From positions 3,108,463-3,172,462 of the forward strand of contig CAXIPT010000007.1 in NCBI GenBank assembly GCA_964030475.1: DNA of 64,000 bases, read 5' to 3'. Below the pieces are notes generated by a model. The model worked only from the letters and a program-made list of their open reading frames with translations. It was not told the DNA's origin and made no database searches. Below, piece by piece: positions 1-11,451 of the stretch. Made by a program: the position numbers and the translations under genes. Every line of letters begins with the position of its first letter. Positions within the stretch are counted from its first letter, which is position 1. The DNA comes from Tethya wilhelma (taxonomy: Eukaryota; Porifera; Demospongiae; Tethyida; Tethyidae).

Positions 1-118
1 AAGAGCGGCAATGCTGTTCATGGCACTGGAGGAAGACACCAAGCGCGATTTCTCTCTTTCTAGTTCTCCGACAAATTTCTTATGACGTAATAACAAACAT
101 TAAAAGGGACTTCCCCAA

Positions 119-3100
119 ATGAATGGCCACAACCAAGAACACAACTCACCATGTGGCTCGCCAGATGAGATGCCTTTTCCGAAGCCCCTAGCGAGAATAA
201 AGCTATGGATCGGACTGTTATCGGTCATTGTAGTGTTTAGTGTTTATCTGTACTTTCACTACTATGAGGTAAGTGTAAGCTCACTCTGCTAACCCAAGCT
301 GATAGGCTATGATATATCTATGCCATGAATCATACCCTGCCCTGTGTGTCACTCTAAGAAATTTATATCAATGTTGGTGTATGCTATACAGATTTCAGAT
401 GAGTTTGAAACTCCTAGCAGTAAGACAGTGTTTCAATGGATCCCTGTACACAATCTAACTCATCTTGATCACTGTCGAAACTCTAAGCAAGGTCACTCTC
501 TCATTGTTGATGAATTAGGTATGTTGATCTGATCTGCTGGTCTGGCAACACCATAATGGCCATATAGTCTCGCAAAGCCAGCCCCTCACACTTGCTCTGC
601 CCACTATGTTCCGCAGGGAGAGGGTCTGGTTGCGTAGCTATACCTGGTCTTGTACTGGTGTTAGAAATCTGTCATGGTTGACAAGATGCATAAATGTCCA
701 TTTGCCATCGTTTGTAGCTAGGACCACTGCTTCACTAAGCAGCACAACTACAATCTGATTGGTGTAACTTTAGGCATTACATGACTAGCTTGGAGTCTCT
801 CAAAGGTTAATTTTTCTTCTCTTTTTTTTTTTTCTAGAAAACATTGGTTTTGCTTTATAAACGCATGCTAGATCACTTTACCAATACACTCCACCTGGAG
901 AGGATCTGGTTGCATGCTGTACCTGATCTTGTTCCAGCAGAATGCAATTTACATGCCACATCAGTGGCAGAGCAAATGTGAGGGGCTGGCTTTGCGACAA
1001 TTTTGTGCGATGACCATTACCAATTATATTTGCAAGTATCACATAGCTCCAAATTTTTGTGGCACAAAAAGTTTGTCAGAAGTCTGTCTTTACTGTTTTG
1101 AACTAATTTTCGTGAATCACGATCTCTGAAATTATATTGGCAATATACGGTTTTCTAAATTTTCGTGATATACACGATCAAATCACGAAATTCACGAAAA
1201 TATTGTGCCACGAAAATTTAGACCTATACAGTAATTACTATTGGTAGTGGATTATAGTGAAACAAACACTGACACAAGTTGTTTAGGTGTCGGCTTAATA
1301 CTTTAAATGCTATTTGCAGGATATGTGTGTCCGTTATCTGATGTGCTTCCATCCGATTGCTGTAAAACTGAAGGCTCAAGATATCAGTGTAGTACTTGCA
1401 ATGATGACGGTTGCTGTACAGTGTACGAACACTGTGTCTCCTGTTGCCTGCATCCAGACAAAGTAAGCCACATCTCTCATGATTATAATATTTAGGTGGG
1501 CTCATAATATTTTCCATTGTGTCACGTAAAAATTATTCGCGTATACAGATACACAAGAACGCATAATACATTTGGACAATTTTCTGAATCTGCATCTACA
1601 TGACATTGTGCATTGTGTTGCCAAATGTGAAGCACTATTGTGTGACACAGCACCAGATATTGTAAACCCGCCTTTATGAGATCTTGACAGATCTCTCGAC
1701 TGCTGCTAGTGTGTTTCAAATTTGGACCAAACCTTGTATCATTTGTGTAGTTTCCATTGGCCTCCTCAAGCTAGTGTTCTCAATTGGTAGTGGCAATCGA
1801 GTTTGCATGTATGTGGAACCATCAGAATATACCTTATTGCTTGCACATGTGAATGAAACATTCCACAAGTGTTAGCTCTGCTTATTCTATTGAACCTGAT
1901 CCTCCTCCTATTGGTACTTTATATTGTTTTTGTCCAGCAACCTCTACTGCGAAGTATCATGAGCCGAAGCATGGAATCATTTCACCCTCTCTACTCGTCA
2001 CTTCGCGATCAGTTTGAATTGTGCTTGGCCAAGTGTCGAACATCTTCTCAGGTTTGTAGCACTTGTATCAGTGAATGCACACACATGCATGCTGTTGAAC
2101 TGGAGTCTGGCATTCTTGGTGGTAGCACTAGGTCTACTCGTGTTTAGCTTCAGGTTCTCCTGTATAGCAAGTTTCTATCCATCTTCTAAAAATTTGGTAC
2201 AAAATAAACACTTTAATTTTTTGCCGAATTTCTAGTATTCTCCCTACAAGTAGCATGCTATGGAAAGGGCGGGACCACTCCCATAGTAGGAGCCCGGAAG
2301 GTAGAGTCCTCTTGGAATCTTTAGCTCACAGTCTTCTTGGAGTCTTGGTTCATGTGTTGAGATTTACCCCGCAGACATGCTCAATTGTGTAATTGTATAA
2401 GTACACCTGATGATCTTTTCCAAAATTTATCAGAGGTAAATATCCAACAATATGGTAAAGGAGGTGCCGAATTTTAGAGGATATACAAAATATATGTAGT
2501 TATAGTTGCGTGATGATCGTACATATACCGTATAGAGGGAAATTTTCGTAGTTCAAAATTTCATATAAATTGGTAAAAGAACGCTTTCGTAGTTTTAAAT
2601 TTCATATATGCAGTGCACGCTTATATTGCACATAATGCAAAGTTAAATTTTCACAGTTTTAATTTTCGTATGTTTGAACGGCATGCAAAAAATACGAAAA
2701 TTTGCACCATACGAAAATTTCCCGCTATATGGTACAAGACTAAGTACATACGCCATACATGTACATATGCACCAGTTTTGTTTTGTTTTTTATTAGCAAG
2801 CTAACCTTCCATCTTATACCGTGACATTGTATAATACTTAGTGGTACACAAGAATGAGAATGAGTAGAGTAATGAGGTGATTCATGAGATGCTTTGTTTA
2901 GGACAGTCACCTGATGACAAAACTCATGAGGAGAGTTTTTTTTTCTATAATTGTTGGTATACCAGTATGACTAACCTGTAACGTGTGTCATGTGGGCACT
3001 TGGTGACCTTCAAACCGTTGTGGGGGTGATGGTGTGTTGATAAAATTAATGAACAAACACCATTCAGTGTCACATGTGAAAATGTGAATGTAGTTGTGTC

Positions 3101-5355
3101 AGATACTGTATAGTGGCATTTTTTCCTCGGGAAGCAATTTCGCATATTTCACTGATTTTGGGGCAATCCTCAAAAATGAGACTAAGTTACACCATATAGT
3201 ACTATCACAATGGCAAGCAAGACAATCAATGAAAAATTAAATTCACGAAACCTAAAATTTCCTGAAAAATCCAGTAAATCCATGAAATTTGCTTCTGTCG
3301 AAAAACATGCCCTAGCTGTACGGTACGTACATACATTACTGTTTTGTGAGCGGGGACATGATATTGACTATTTTTTTTGATAGCTTCAGTACAAAGTAAT
3401 CGTAAGTCTATAGCTATTATGAAAATATAATCTTAAAAGTACCAATGTAAGACTTTATATGAATTAATATATTATCTTAAAAGTACCAATGTAAGACGTT
3501 TTGAGATAGTATCCCAGGCTGGCATCGATCTGACTTGTTGTGCAAAGATGATAGTGGGATAGTGAATAATGAGGTGAAATGGTTTGATGTTTTTTGGTAC
3601 AGTCACCTGATGACATAACTTTCATTATTTATGAAGAGTGCTTCAGTCGCATGTATAATGTTATACTATATTGGTATACCAGTAGGACTAACCAGTTATA
3701 CATGTGTCATGTGGGCAATTGGTGGCCACTGAAGTACTTGGGTTTGTTGACAATGAATTGTTCCATTTGGTGTCACATGTGAGGATGTGAATTATAGTTG
3801 TTTCATTACAATGTACACACAATGCTATTTTTGCAAAAGGTGGCATGATATTGACTACTCTTTTTATAGCTTTTTTGCTAAATTTATAGTACAAGCTTGG
3901 TTATAACTCCATGGCTATATGTGCCCATTATAGTAAGATATATCATGTGTGCTGATGATTTTTATTAGCAAGTGTTCACATCAACAAGCTAGTGTTTATT
4001 ATCCCAGCATCTCAGCAGTGAAGTGGATGAAATGGTTATAGACCTTTGTGGTCATGGGACAAGTTGAGGATAGTCACCTGATTGCATAACTCTCATTATT
4101 CATGAGAAGAGCTTCAGTCACATGTATAATAAAAAAATTATACTATTGCCATGTGACTGACTGGTTATGTGTATCATGTAGACACATAGTGGCTACCGAA
4201 GCATATGGGGGTGTTGGTGTGTGTATTGGATAAATAAACAAACCGTTGCTCCATCCAGTAATGTGTACTTAAATGTCACATGTCAAGATATGAATATTGT
4301 CGATTCATTTAGTACACACATTCCTCTTCTGTGAAGAGTTGCCATACATAATATTTTGGGCTACTTATCCACCCAGACCAGTAATCATGCATTGGTATAA
4401 ACCAAACACTATTAATTTGGTGCCAAACTAGTTTACTGTGCAGTTTTCTTCAGTATAATATTATACCATTGTTTACAACAAGGCAACTGTTTTAGTGTTC
4501 TAACCACTAATGTTGGACTAGCATAGTTCAGTAATCCTATGAAATATAACTATAGCTCGAGCATGAAGCTTATACCATAAGATTGCAAATTTCATGTACG
4601 TGTATGTTCTTCTGTTAGTGCACTTTTTAAGATGTTCTACATCTTGCCATGAAGGCAAAAGTTACATGCATGTTCCTTAAAGTTTAATTATAGAGTATTG
4701 GGATACTGTAGACTGTATGTCAAAAATTTTCTTGTGATCATCATCTTTTGTGGTAAAAGTGGATGCACAATAAATTATTTGTAGTGAAACTTCAAACTTG
4801 ATCAAACCACACCACTTCCTGGGTATAGAAGTCATTACTGTAGGTCCTTATTTTACTCTTTCTAAAAAGAGAGGGTTGTACATGAGGCTATAAGTAGCTG
4901 TTAATAAAGGAATTATATCAGTATGTAATTGGTGTTTTGTTACAAAAATTAATTTTTTTGAGGTTTTTTGAGATTTGTGATGTTTTTTGTCTGTTCCTGG
5001 GAACCATGTTTGGGAACGTTTGTTATACTACTGTGTGTATTGTGCATTTTACTGTTACTCACATGGTAGTAGTATCTATGCGGTCAGTCATTATTTCATG
5101 CCTATATAGCTCACGTGATGCGCAGTTAAATTATTGTAATGTTCTGGTTATGCTCATATCTAGTAACAAAAGACTATTAAAGAGTGTTATACTGACACAG
5201 TCACTTTAATGTACATCATTATTATGTTTATTGTAAAATATTTCCCATTGTAGAGTGTCCAACATGAGAACACCTATCGTGACCCCAAGTCAAAGTATTG
5301 CTATGGCACAGACACTCCATCTCTCCTTCCAGAGCCCAACAATAACATGAGGTAG
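119..5355 (+). CDS. SPRING1: SPRING1 homologue (SREBP regulating gene), 5 exons, 211 aa
   Basis: Exons are 119-268, 392-518, 1320-1462, 1938-2051 and 5254-5355, and the phases close to 211 codons; human SPRING1 has about 205. The protein starts with a cytosolic stretch and one membrane helix near residues 29-48. A lumenal cysteine-rich domain follows, with [19 protein letters not shown], then EHCVSCC, then [20 protein letters not shown] and a YCYG motif near the end, all matching the family. Known role: a Golgi membrane protein that supports S1P/SCAP-dependent SREBP activation and so sterol and lipid synthesis. The start is the first ATG in frame upstream of the helix. The last exon is separated by a 3.2 kb intron full of repeats. 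The final AGG-TAG also resembles a splice donor, but the stop there gives the expected length. Confidence 0.93.
571..998. repeat. Inverted-repeat element in SPRING1 intron 2
   Basis: A segment near 571-606 (CGCAAAGCCAGCCCCTCACA) is inverted at 967-997. Just inside, two direct copies beginning GGAGAGG(G/A)TCTGGTTGC lie near 617 and 898. This looks like a non-autonomous DNA transposon or a nested insertion. No coding capacity is seen. Confidence 0.6.
1041..1232. repeat. Palindromic MITE, CCGTATAGCTCC family (copy 1)
   Basis: A diverged copy of a roughly 200-bp palindrome whose ends read TAGCTCCAAATTTTCGTGG. The interior has AATTTTCGTGAATCACGAT and its inverse. Other copies are at 15215-15397, 16271-16483 and 37320-37531. 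The best copies end in TA, which suggests a Tc1/mariner-type TA target duplication. Confidence 0.7.
1491..1676. repeat. MITE with GGCGGGTTTACAATAT ends (copy 1)
   Basis: The ends (TTTAGGTGGGCTCATAATAT and, inverted, AAAGGCGGGTTTACAATATC) form terminal inverted repeats. The interior aligns with 12578-12738, including the shared string TATTCGCG. No open reading frame of note; it lies in SPRING1 intron 3. Confidence 0.65.
2052..5253 (+). other. SPRING1 intron 4: repeats only
   Basis: This 3.2 kb intron has no supportable gene. It holds two MITE-like palindromes (2181-2490 and 2526-2738). It also holds three degenerate direct copies of a roughly 300-bp unit near 2880-3160, 3580-3800 and 4040-4330, each with a version of AGTCACCTGATGACA and of GGTATACCAGTA. 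A short direct duplication containing CTTAAAAGTACCAATGTAAG occurs near 3431 and 3472. Confidence 0.7.
2526..2738. repeat. Palindromic MITE, CGGGAAATTTTCG family
   Basis: The left end ACCGTATAGAGGGAAATTTT and the right end AAAATTTCCCGCTATATGGT are inverted copies. Related copies lie at 9985-10177, 14901-15075 and 46874-47068, with a half copy at 24359-24450. Confidence 0.65.
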
Positions 5356-5485
5356 GTGTAGTGTGGATGACATCTCTGTCTTCTGTGGCTGATGATGGTT
5401 CCTTAATATAATTATTACAGATTAGAAGATAGTACTCATAACTGAAAAACCGTGGAGCTATATACATGTCATGGATCTATTCAAG

Positions 5486-5487
5486 TT

Positions 5488-5530
<43 letters not shown>
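5486..5530. repeat. (TG)n microsatellite
   Basis: A run of TG dinucleotides just downstream of the SPRING1 stop codon. Confidence 0.9.
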
Positions 5531-5531
<1 letters not shown>

Positions 5532-5866
5532 ACAGGAACATTGGTTACTTGATGACTTGGTTGTGATTTGTCATTGCATAACATTGTAGTATGAATAATT
5601 ATCACATCCATATGTGCATAGTCATGTGTATGTGTGTGAGTTATGAATAATTATTTTCCAGAGTGAGTATGCATTGGTAAGCTGATTGCTAAATCAAGAA
5701 TTTTTAGCTTGATACTCACTGAACTCATGCAATACATGTATAGTAAAATTTTTTTTTGACTGGCAAATCAATGTACAAGTTGAACAAACTAATTCTCTAT
5801 AATATATCTATACTATAACTCAACACGAGTAAAGTTAATTGTCGTCTTTACGGAGTCTGACTCTGC

Positions 5867-6854
5867 TTATTGTCGCCGCATTGGTTTGCAGGTGACACCT
5901 TCAGGTAGCTCAAAAACAGTCTCAGGTGGAGCAGTAGCTACAAATGTCTGAAAGCGCACATCCTCTTCTCCACGCCTGTCCCTCCTGATCAGACCAAGAG
6001 GCTTGTCAGGATTTTCTTCATTAACAAACAAAGTAACGCTCTCATCCCCCTCCTGTGACAGTTGAGATGGATGTGCACACAGCTTACATTATGACTGTGC
6101 TTAAGATTCTTTATTAAATCATGCACTCACATGTGTCTCCCATGCATCGTATGTATTGTTGGTTCTTGGATCATGGCGCCTCATGCAGTGAGCCTTCTCT
6201 ACCCATGCCCATACTTCAGGGATTTTTTCATTTTCATTCATTTCACGGGATCTACACATAGCTCCTGTGGAATTCCTAAAATTTATGGTGAGAAATTATT
6301 GCATCAAGGGGCATGATATTATAGTTAACCGATTGATATTGATATTATTATTGAGTCTAGGCTCATACTTGAAAATGAAGTATTCCATGTGTTTTTCAAA
6401 GCGCCACAGACGCTCCTCCTCTTCAACTCTTGTGCTATTGAAGGTGAACTTAACCCTTTCCATGGCATCTCCTGTTTCCATGTTACGGTCCCACACACCT
6501 ACGTGAAGGTTAGGTCTCATGTTATTGTTTGTATGCAAAATACCGGGTGAAGTTTGAGTTTGTGTAACCTTCTCCACGCATGGATGGGCCAGGTCCATGA
6601 TCATCTCTGTGCACTTCAGTCTGTGTATAATTATAGTGCAAATATAACATTATTTAGTTGTAAAATGTATAGCAGTACTAGTACACAGTTTGATGTTTTA
6701 GCAAACTCCTTTTTTATGTTATTGAGTATAATTTGCTTACTGTTGATTCAAATGTTTCAGCAATCTTTGGGGGTGTAGCATTCTTACATGGTTCTCCAGG
6801 ACCAGGTTGGGCAGAGCACACTGCCAAGATGGCAAGAAGCACAATTACCTTCAT
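5867..6854 (-). CDS. Ependymin-related secreted protein (gene A), 5 exons, 208 aa
   Basis: Minus-strand exons are 6741-6854, 6569-6620, 6369-6498, 6131-6275 and 5867-6052, totalling 627 nt in phase. The signal peptide is MKVIVLLAILAVCSA. Conserved features shared with the two paralogues downstream are the WAWVEKA block, a YDAW block and the C-terminal APPETVFELPEGVTC block. Together with the roughly 200-aa length and secretion signal, this fits the ependymin-related family of secreted glycoproteins, which bind calcium or hydrophobic ligands in other animals. The intron between exons 2 and 3 uses a weak donor (GTTACA), so that boundary is the least sure. A TATAAAG lies about 90 bp upstream of the ATG, on the minus strand at 6940-6946. 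Family call is by motif memory, without a search. Confidence 0.65.
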
Positions 6855-6939
6855 TTTCAGAAAGTTGGAAAGGGAGATCTGTATATGTATAAACTCAAAT
6901 GCAAGTTTATGAATGAAAAGACGACAAACACAGCATCAG

Positions 6940-6946
6940 CTTTATA
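6940..6946 (-). promoter_or_regulatory. TATA-like box of ependymin-like gene A
   Basis: The minus strand reads TATAAAG about 90 bp upstream of the gene A start codon, a usual distance once a short 5' leader is allowed. Confidence 0.45.
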
Positions 6947-7394
6947 GTTTGGCGTGGCCTGGTGTCAACATCACATGGCAGCTGAAAATTTTTTGTGTAC
7001 TCGTGACTTGCTCGATTATGTTTACTGTTGGACCTGTCACAAGACAGCATCACATTGTAGTATATGAATAATAATCACATCCATGTGTGTACATAATTTA
7101 TGAATAATCATTTTTTTGAGTATATGCATTTTCTTTCGTTTGAGCATAGTGAATTAGACAGAAAATAAGCTCTCATGTTTACCCTCACACACACTCATGA
7201 TCACCAATTAAGGTTAGGATGCACAGTTTAAATATGAATAATTCATTAGGAAATTTGTTCTCCCTATATCTAGCATCAGAAGTGCTTTTGACAGTTTCTA
7301 CCTTTTAAAATGCAAAAGTTGTGGCTAATATGTTCTAGAGTTTTAAAAATCAACATTGAATATGCTTCTACGAAGCTTTATCTAAGGAGATAGT

Positions 7395-7743
7395 GGATTT
7401 TGGCTAAAATAAAATTTAGAACTCAAAATTTGCCAAGTAGAGAAGTTACACTATCTAGAAGTCAGTGTTAGTAGAAACTTACCTTGGTTCTGCAGGGTCA
7501 GACACTGAGACTTTCTTTCTACTGTGTGTACAAAGTGTTCTAGAACACAATAAAACATTCAGCTAAGAGCACAAGGCAGCTGCCTGCTGACATCTGAGCC
7601 AGCCACAATTTGTTTGTGGCTCTTTTCTTAGAAAAACTCAGTGTCTGACCCTGGAGTGAAGAGTGAACAATTAGATAATAGCCCATATGTGGTTCTAAGT
7701 TTTGCCAGTTCTTCAAATTTTGAGTTCTAAAATACACTGCCAT
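7395..7743. repeat. Palindromic element, about 350 bp
   Basis: TTTAGAACTCAAAATTTG near 7418 is inverted as CAAATTTTGAGTTCTAAA near 7715. Further in, GGGTCAGACACTGAG (about 7497) is inverted as CTCAGTGTCTGACCC (about 7640). The two arms pair over much of their length, as in a foldback MITE. Confidence 0.65.
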
Positions 7744-8961
7744 ATCGCGTATCTAAAATAACTGGCCTATACTGATAATCATATTCATGACCGGGCTATA
7801 ATCATATTCATGACCCAAATTGCCAACTGTGCATCGTAACCTTAAAAACACGTGGAAGCAGTAAACATGGCTGAAAGCGCTTGTCTCTGCTGAAGCTTTT
7901 CGTCTTTGTTTGAGCTTCATAGCACCTACTGGAGCCGAGATACAGTCCAAGGAGTGAACCAACCTTCTTTGGACCCCCTCTCTTTGGAAGAGAGTGATTC
8001 TAAAGCAACAGTTTTCCCAAAGAAAGTGAATTATTGTCTCACCTCTACTTGGATTGAAGTTTACAGTAAGCTATCCTTTGTGTTTACACTTATTTTTTAA
8101 AATGGCTTTTGAATGGGGTGAATTTCATGCATAATTAGTTATTTATGATACACTGAATGGAAAATTGATCAGATGTGATACAGAAACATGAGCTTGTCTT
8201 TGTCTTATAAGCATGCATGGAGAGGACTAATGAGTATTTATCAACTTTCATAGTTGTGAACTATCTATTGCTAGGTTATAGAAACTTAAAAAAGATTCAC
8301 TGGCATGTAATAGGTAGTATAAAAAAATCCATTATGTAAATTTATGCATCACATTAGTTTTTATATGTTAAGTACCCTCTTTATTTTGTTCTTTTTCACT
8401 TTTTAACCAATCTAGGATCATTGTTAAGTCTCCCACTCAACTGACAAGGATGCTTAGCTCAACTGTTGTACTGCCAATCAAGTCTGATGGGTGTATATAC
8501 AGGTAGCAGATCGTCCGTCAGACAAGATCATGTGTAAAGCTCAAACCTTCTCATCTGTGCTTCACACTCATACCAAAAGTTGTACAGAGGCTCTTTTCTC
8601 TCTCTTCATGATGTTTCTATCCTGTGATGTGATCAAGAATAGCTTACAGTACCATAGTACAAACACATTTTCTGTTAAAAATTCATGGTTTTTCTGAATA
8701 CATGTACTCTGTGCAAAAAAATAGTGGAAAGGTTTCCATGTCTTCTTTGTGTTTGTCCACACTGATGTTGTCCATGAATGTTGATTGTATGTTGTAGAAA
8801 ACTGTTGGAACCACTAGAAAAGGCAAGTTTTGAGATGCTTTCAAATGAATTTAGTACAACCCGTGTGGTAGAACTGTATGCTCAGTGTTTCAGTATAGGT
8901 GCAGCTGCTGCGTGCAGGCGCTTATTGTACTGTAGGGGAGCTGTATGCTATGTTTAGAACT

Positions 8962-9270
8962 CAAGGGGCGGCGACTCCCATATGCTCTGTATACTTGCGG
9001 CTGCGACCGCGGTCAAGATCTTGACCGTTGTAAATTTTCATTTTGACCCTTGACCAACGCTAAAATTTGAGCTTGACCGTTGACCGTAGTTTCGGTATGA
9101 CGTCATTTGGACGACCTTTACCAAATTTACCGTTCTGAAATTCATTTTGACCGTTCTAAAATTTCATTTTGACCGTTGACCAGCAATAAAATTTTGCCTT
9201 GACCGTTGACCATCATCTTGACCGCGGTCGCAGCCGCAAGTACAGAGCATATGGGAGTCGCCGCCCCTTG
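8962..9270. mobile_element. MITE with long GC-rich inverted ends and 6-bp target duplication
   Basis: The left end CAAGGGGCGGCGACTCCCAT is exactly inverted at the right end. The inverted repeat runs roughly 50 bp on each side, through GCGACCGCGGTCAAGAT. The element is flanked by AGAACT at 8956-8961 and 9271-9276, a likely target-site duplication. The interior repeats variants of TTTTGACCGTTGACC. No transposase is encoded. Confidence 0.8.
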
Positions 9271-9430
9271 AGAACTGTTTTTAACTGTATATGGCACTAG
9301 AATGGCCAAAGTATATATAGCAACCACTTGATGTGGTAATGAGTTTGCGTTGCTAAGTGCTATGAATATTAATTAGGCCTACCGTAAAGTTCTAATTAAA
9401 GACTAAGTGCCGGTTTGAAACACCCGTGAT

Positions 9431-9440
9431 GCGCATGCGC
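9431..9440. promoter_or_regulatory. NRF1-like palindrome upstream of RPS28
   Basis: GCGCATGCGC lies about 75 bp upstream of the RPS28 start and matches the NRF1 consensus common in housekeeping promoters. Two E-box-like CACGTG sites flank it, near 9443 and 9486. Binding is inferred from the consensus only. Confidence 0.45.
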
Positions 9441-9515
9441 AGCACGTGATCTTCCTTCTTCGATCGCAATTGCGCAAAGATCTTCCACGTGTAGAGGTCT
9501 TTTATAATACTGACG

Positions 9516-9894
9516 ATGGATAAACCACGATTTGCAAAGGTAAATCTCACTGCTTTGTACGTATTTTACTGATCTGTTAAACAGTAATCATGCTTACCCA
9601 ATCATGACGCTGAAAGTTTAGTATTTACCTGGTATTTACAAATAGGTTATTAAGATCCTGGGTAGAACAGGGAGTCAAGGACAAGCTACACAAGTAAGTA
9701 CGGCCTTACAAGCTTCACATAATGTTTGCTTCTAGGTCAAAAGGTTGTGATACTTTATTACAATCTGTGTGTAGGTTCGAGTGGAGTTCTTAGATGATGG
9801 GCGTGCTATAATTAGAAATGTGAAGGGACCAGTTCGAGAAGGAGATGTGCTGTGTCTATTAGAGTCTGAGAGAGAGGCAAGAAGACTTCGCTAG
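9516..9894 (+). CDS. RPS28: Ribosomal protein eS28 (RPS28), 3 exons, 63 aa
   Basis: Exons are 9516-9539, 9646-9693 and 9775-9894. The protein contains [11 protein letters not shown], then VRVEF, then [15 protein letters not shown] and the C-terminal [12 protein letters not shown], a near-exact match to eS28 throughout its length (human 69 aa; the difference is in the N-terminus). It is a small-subunit protein near the mRNA exit channel. The TAG stop is followed directly by GTAAGT, so an intron may begin in the 3' UTR at the base after the stop. The first exon is only eight codons, typical of ribosomal protein genes. Confidence 0.96.
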
Positions 9895-9984
9895 GTAAGT
9901 GAGCTTTGGTACACCACAGCTATTGCTGTATGTATATGCTTTATTTGTAGGTGCAAGATTTGTTCACATAGTACATATATGTGT

Positions 9985-10177
9985 ACTGTATAGCGGGAAA
10001 TTTTCGTAGGGGAAAATTTTTGCGTTTTCGTCTTGAATAGAAATTCGCGGGGAAAATTTTCATGGAATGGGTCTCAACATTACGTGACAACCACATACCT
10101 TACAAATTTCGTGGGGGGAAATTTTTGTGGAAAGCTGCCAAACCGCGAAATTTGCAAAAATTTCCCACTTTACGGTA
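9985..10177. repeat. Palindromic MITE, CGGGAAATTTTCG family
   Basis: The left end ACTGTATAGCGGGAAATTTT pairs with the right end AAATTTCCCACTTTACGGTA. It sits in the RPS28-ATG10 interval (9895-10505), where nothing else is seen. Confidence 0.65.
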
Positions 10178-10505
10178 TGCATGTGTTTGATGTTCAATGA
10201 TGATCCATCATGCCGCCCCAGTCTGAAAATTTAGTGACTGAATGGCCTGATATGTCTGAGACCATTTTCAATGGTTTATAAAGTCCTTGGTTATATAGTG
10301 TGTCTCCTATCAGACTGTGTTTCCATTAATTTGGAAAGTTAGTGATGATTCATGTTGTGACCTTCGTTTTCCATTTCTCTCTGCAGCACAAGCTCAAAAC
10401 TCTGGACATGTCAACTTTCTTTTGTGTATCTTTGGACTTTATCTAATTATGCGAAAAATGTGTCCCATTGTCTGAAATTTTAAAATGTATTGTTGAATAT
10501 ATCGA

Positions 10506-11279
10506 ATGGATGCAAGAAAAAAGTCCAACATAACTTATCAAGAATTTTTAGCATGTTCGAGGGAGTTAGTGACCGTATCAGAGAAACTAGATGATGATTG
10601 GGAGCTAAGATGTTATAAATCACCAGTAGAGCATCAAGAAACCGTGTTTCTAGTCAAAAACTCTACAAGAATGTTGGAAGATGATTTGAAACAAACCTCT
10701 AAAGCTACAGATCATGACCAAGATGACTCTCTAGAAGATCCTGCTCTTGCTATAATAGAAGAAAATGATCCAGCTGTGTTTACAAACTCACCAGCATCTA
10801 CATCAACCCCTCACCCCCTGTCTAACGAACCTTTAACGAGTAATGTACCCCCAACTGTGATACATATGGAGTACCATATTGTCTATAGCATATCGTATGA
10901 AGTACCAGTACTGTATTTGAATGCCTCTCACTCCAACGGCAAACAGCTGCCACTGGAGGACACATGGAGACTCATAGCAGAGCAGTTCACAACCCAAGAG
11001 ACAGACAAATGGGGACTGCTGACTCAGCAAGAACACCCACTGCTGGGTCGGCCATTTTATCACATCCATCCTTGTCACACGGCCACTGTTATGAGACAGG
11101 CTACGTCACTGTCCCACAGAGAGGACGGGGAGGAGGAGAGAGCCGGGGGTAGGGGTAGTGGTGATGGCGGAGGTGGTAGAGGTTCTGGAAACTATTTGGT
11201 GTCTTGGTTGAGCATGTTTGGTGCTCTAGTTGGACTCAGAGTACCACTAGGGTATGTGCAATCTACTGCTGTATCATGA
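10506..11279 (+). CDS. ATG10: Autophagy E2-like enzyme ATG10, single exon, 257 aa
   Basis: Atg10 is the E2-like enzyme that transfers ubiquitin-like Atg12 to Atg5 during autophagosome formation. The diagnostic core is TQQEHPLLGRPFYHIHPC at about residues 173-190, with the catalytic cysteine at residue 190. MEYHIVYSISYEVPVLYL lies upstream at about 121-138. The C-terminal block is SWLSMFGALVGLRVPLGY. Length is near that of the human enzyme (about 220 aa), plus an acidic linker (about 58-110) and a Gly/Arg-rich insertion (about 207-227) between the HPC motif and the C-terminal block. No intron interrupts the frame. The start is the first ATG of the open frame; a start further inside would lose the N-terminal helix. 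A poly(A) signal lies at 11446-11451. Confidence 0.93.
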   Translation: MDARKKSNITYQEFLACSRELVTVSEKLDDDWELRCYKSPVEHQETVFLVKNSTRMLEDDLKQTSKATDHDQDDSLEDPALAIIEENDPAVFTNSPASTSTPHPLSNEPLTSNVPPTVIHMEYHIVYSISYEVPVLYLNASHSNGKQLPLEDTWRLIAEQFTTQETDKWGLLTQQEHPLLGRPFYHIHPCHTATVMRQATSLSHREDGEEERAGGRGSGDGGGGRGSGNYLVSWLSMFGALVGLRVPLGYVQSTAVS

Positions 11280-11445
11280 TGGGCATCTTAAAGCTTAAAA
11301 TTTTGTTTGGATTGAGATTATATAGCACAACTTGTTAGTTGCATTTCAAATTTTCTTTGCCAGTATGTTCTGCATTTATATGCACACCACATAGATCTAC
11401 TACCAATTTCGATGGTTTTCTGACAAGTGACTTTTTGTAACAATC

Positions 11446-11451
11446 AATAAA
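11446..11451 (+). terminator. Poly(A) signal for ATG10
   Basis: AATAAA about 170 bp after the ATG10 stop codon. Confidence 0.5.

Larger units (their letters stand above)
6947..9515. other. Intergenic region with inverted-repeat elements
   Basis: No gene is supportable between ependymin-like gene A and RPS28. It contains the palindromic elements at 7395-7743 and 8962-9270, and a 16-bp direct duplication (AATCATATTCATGACC) near 7777 and 7798. Open frames here are short and show no family features. Confidence 0.6.

Noticed and set aside
7540..8100. Several 60-70 codon frames between 7.5 and 8.1 kb
   Set aside because: They overlap a palindromic repeat or lack splice sites and family motifs.
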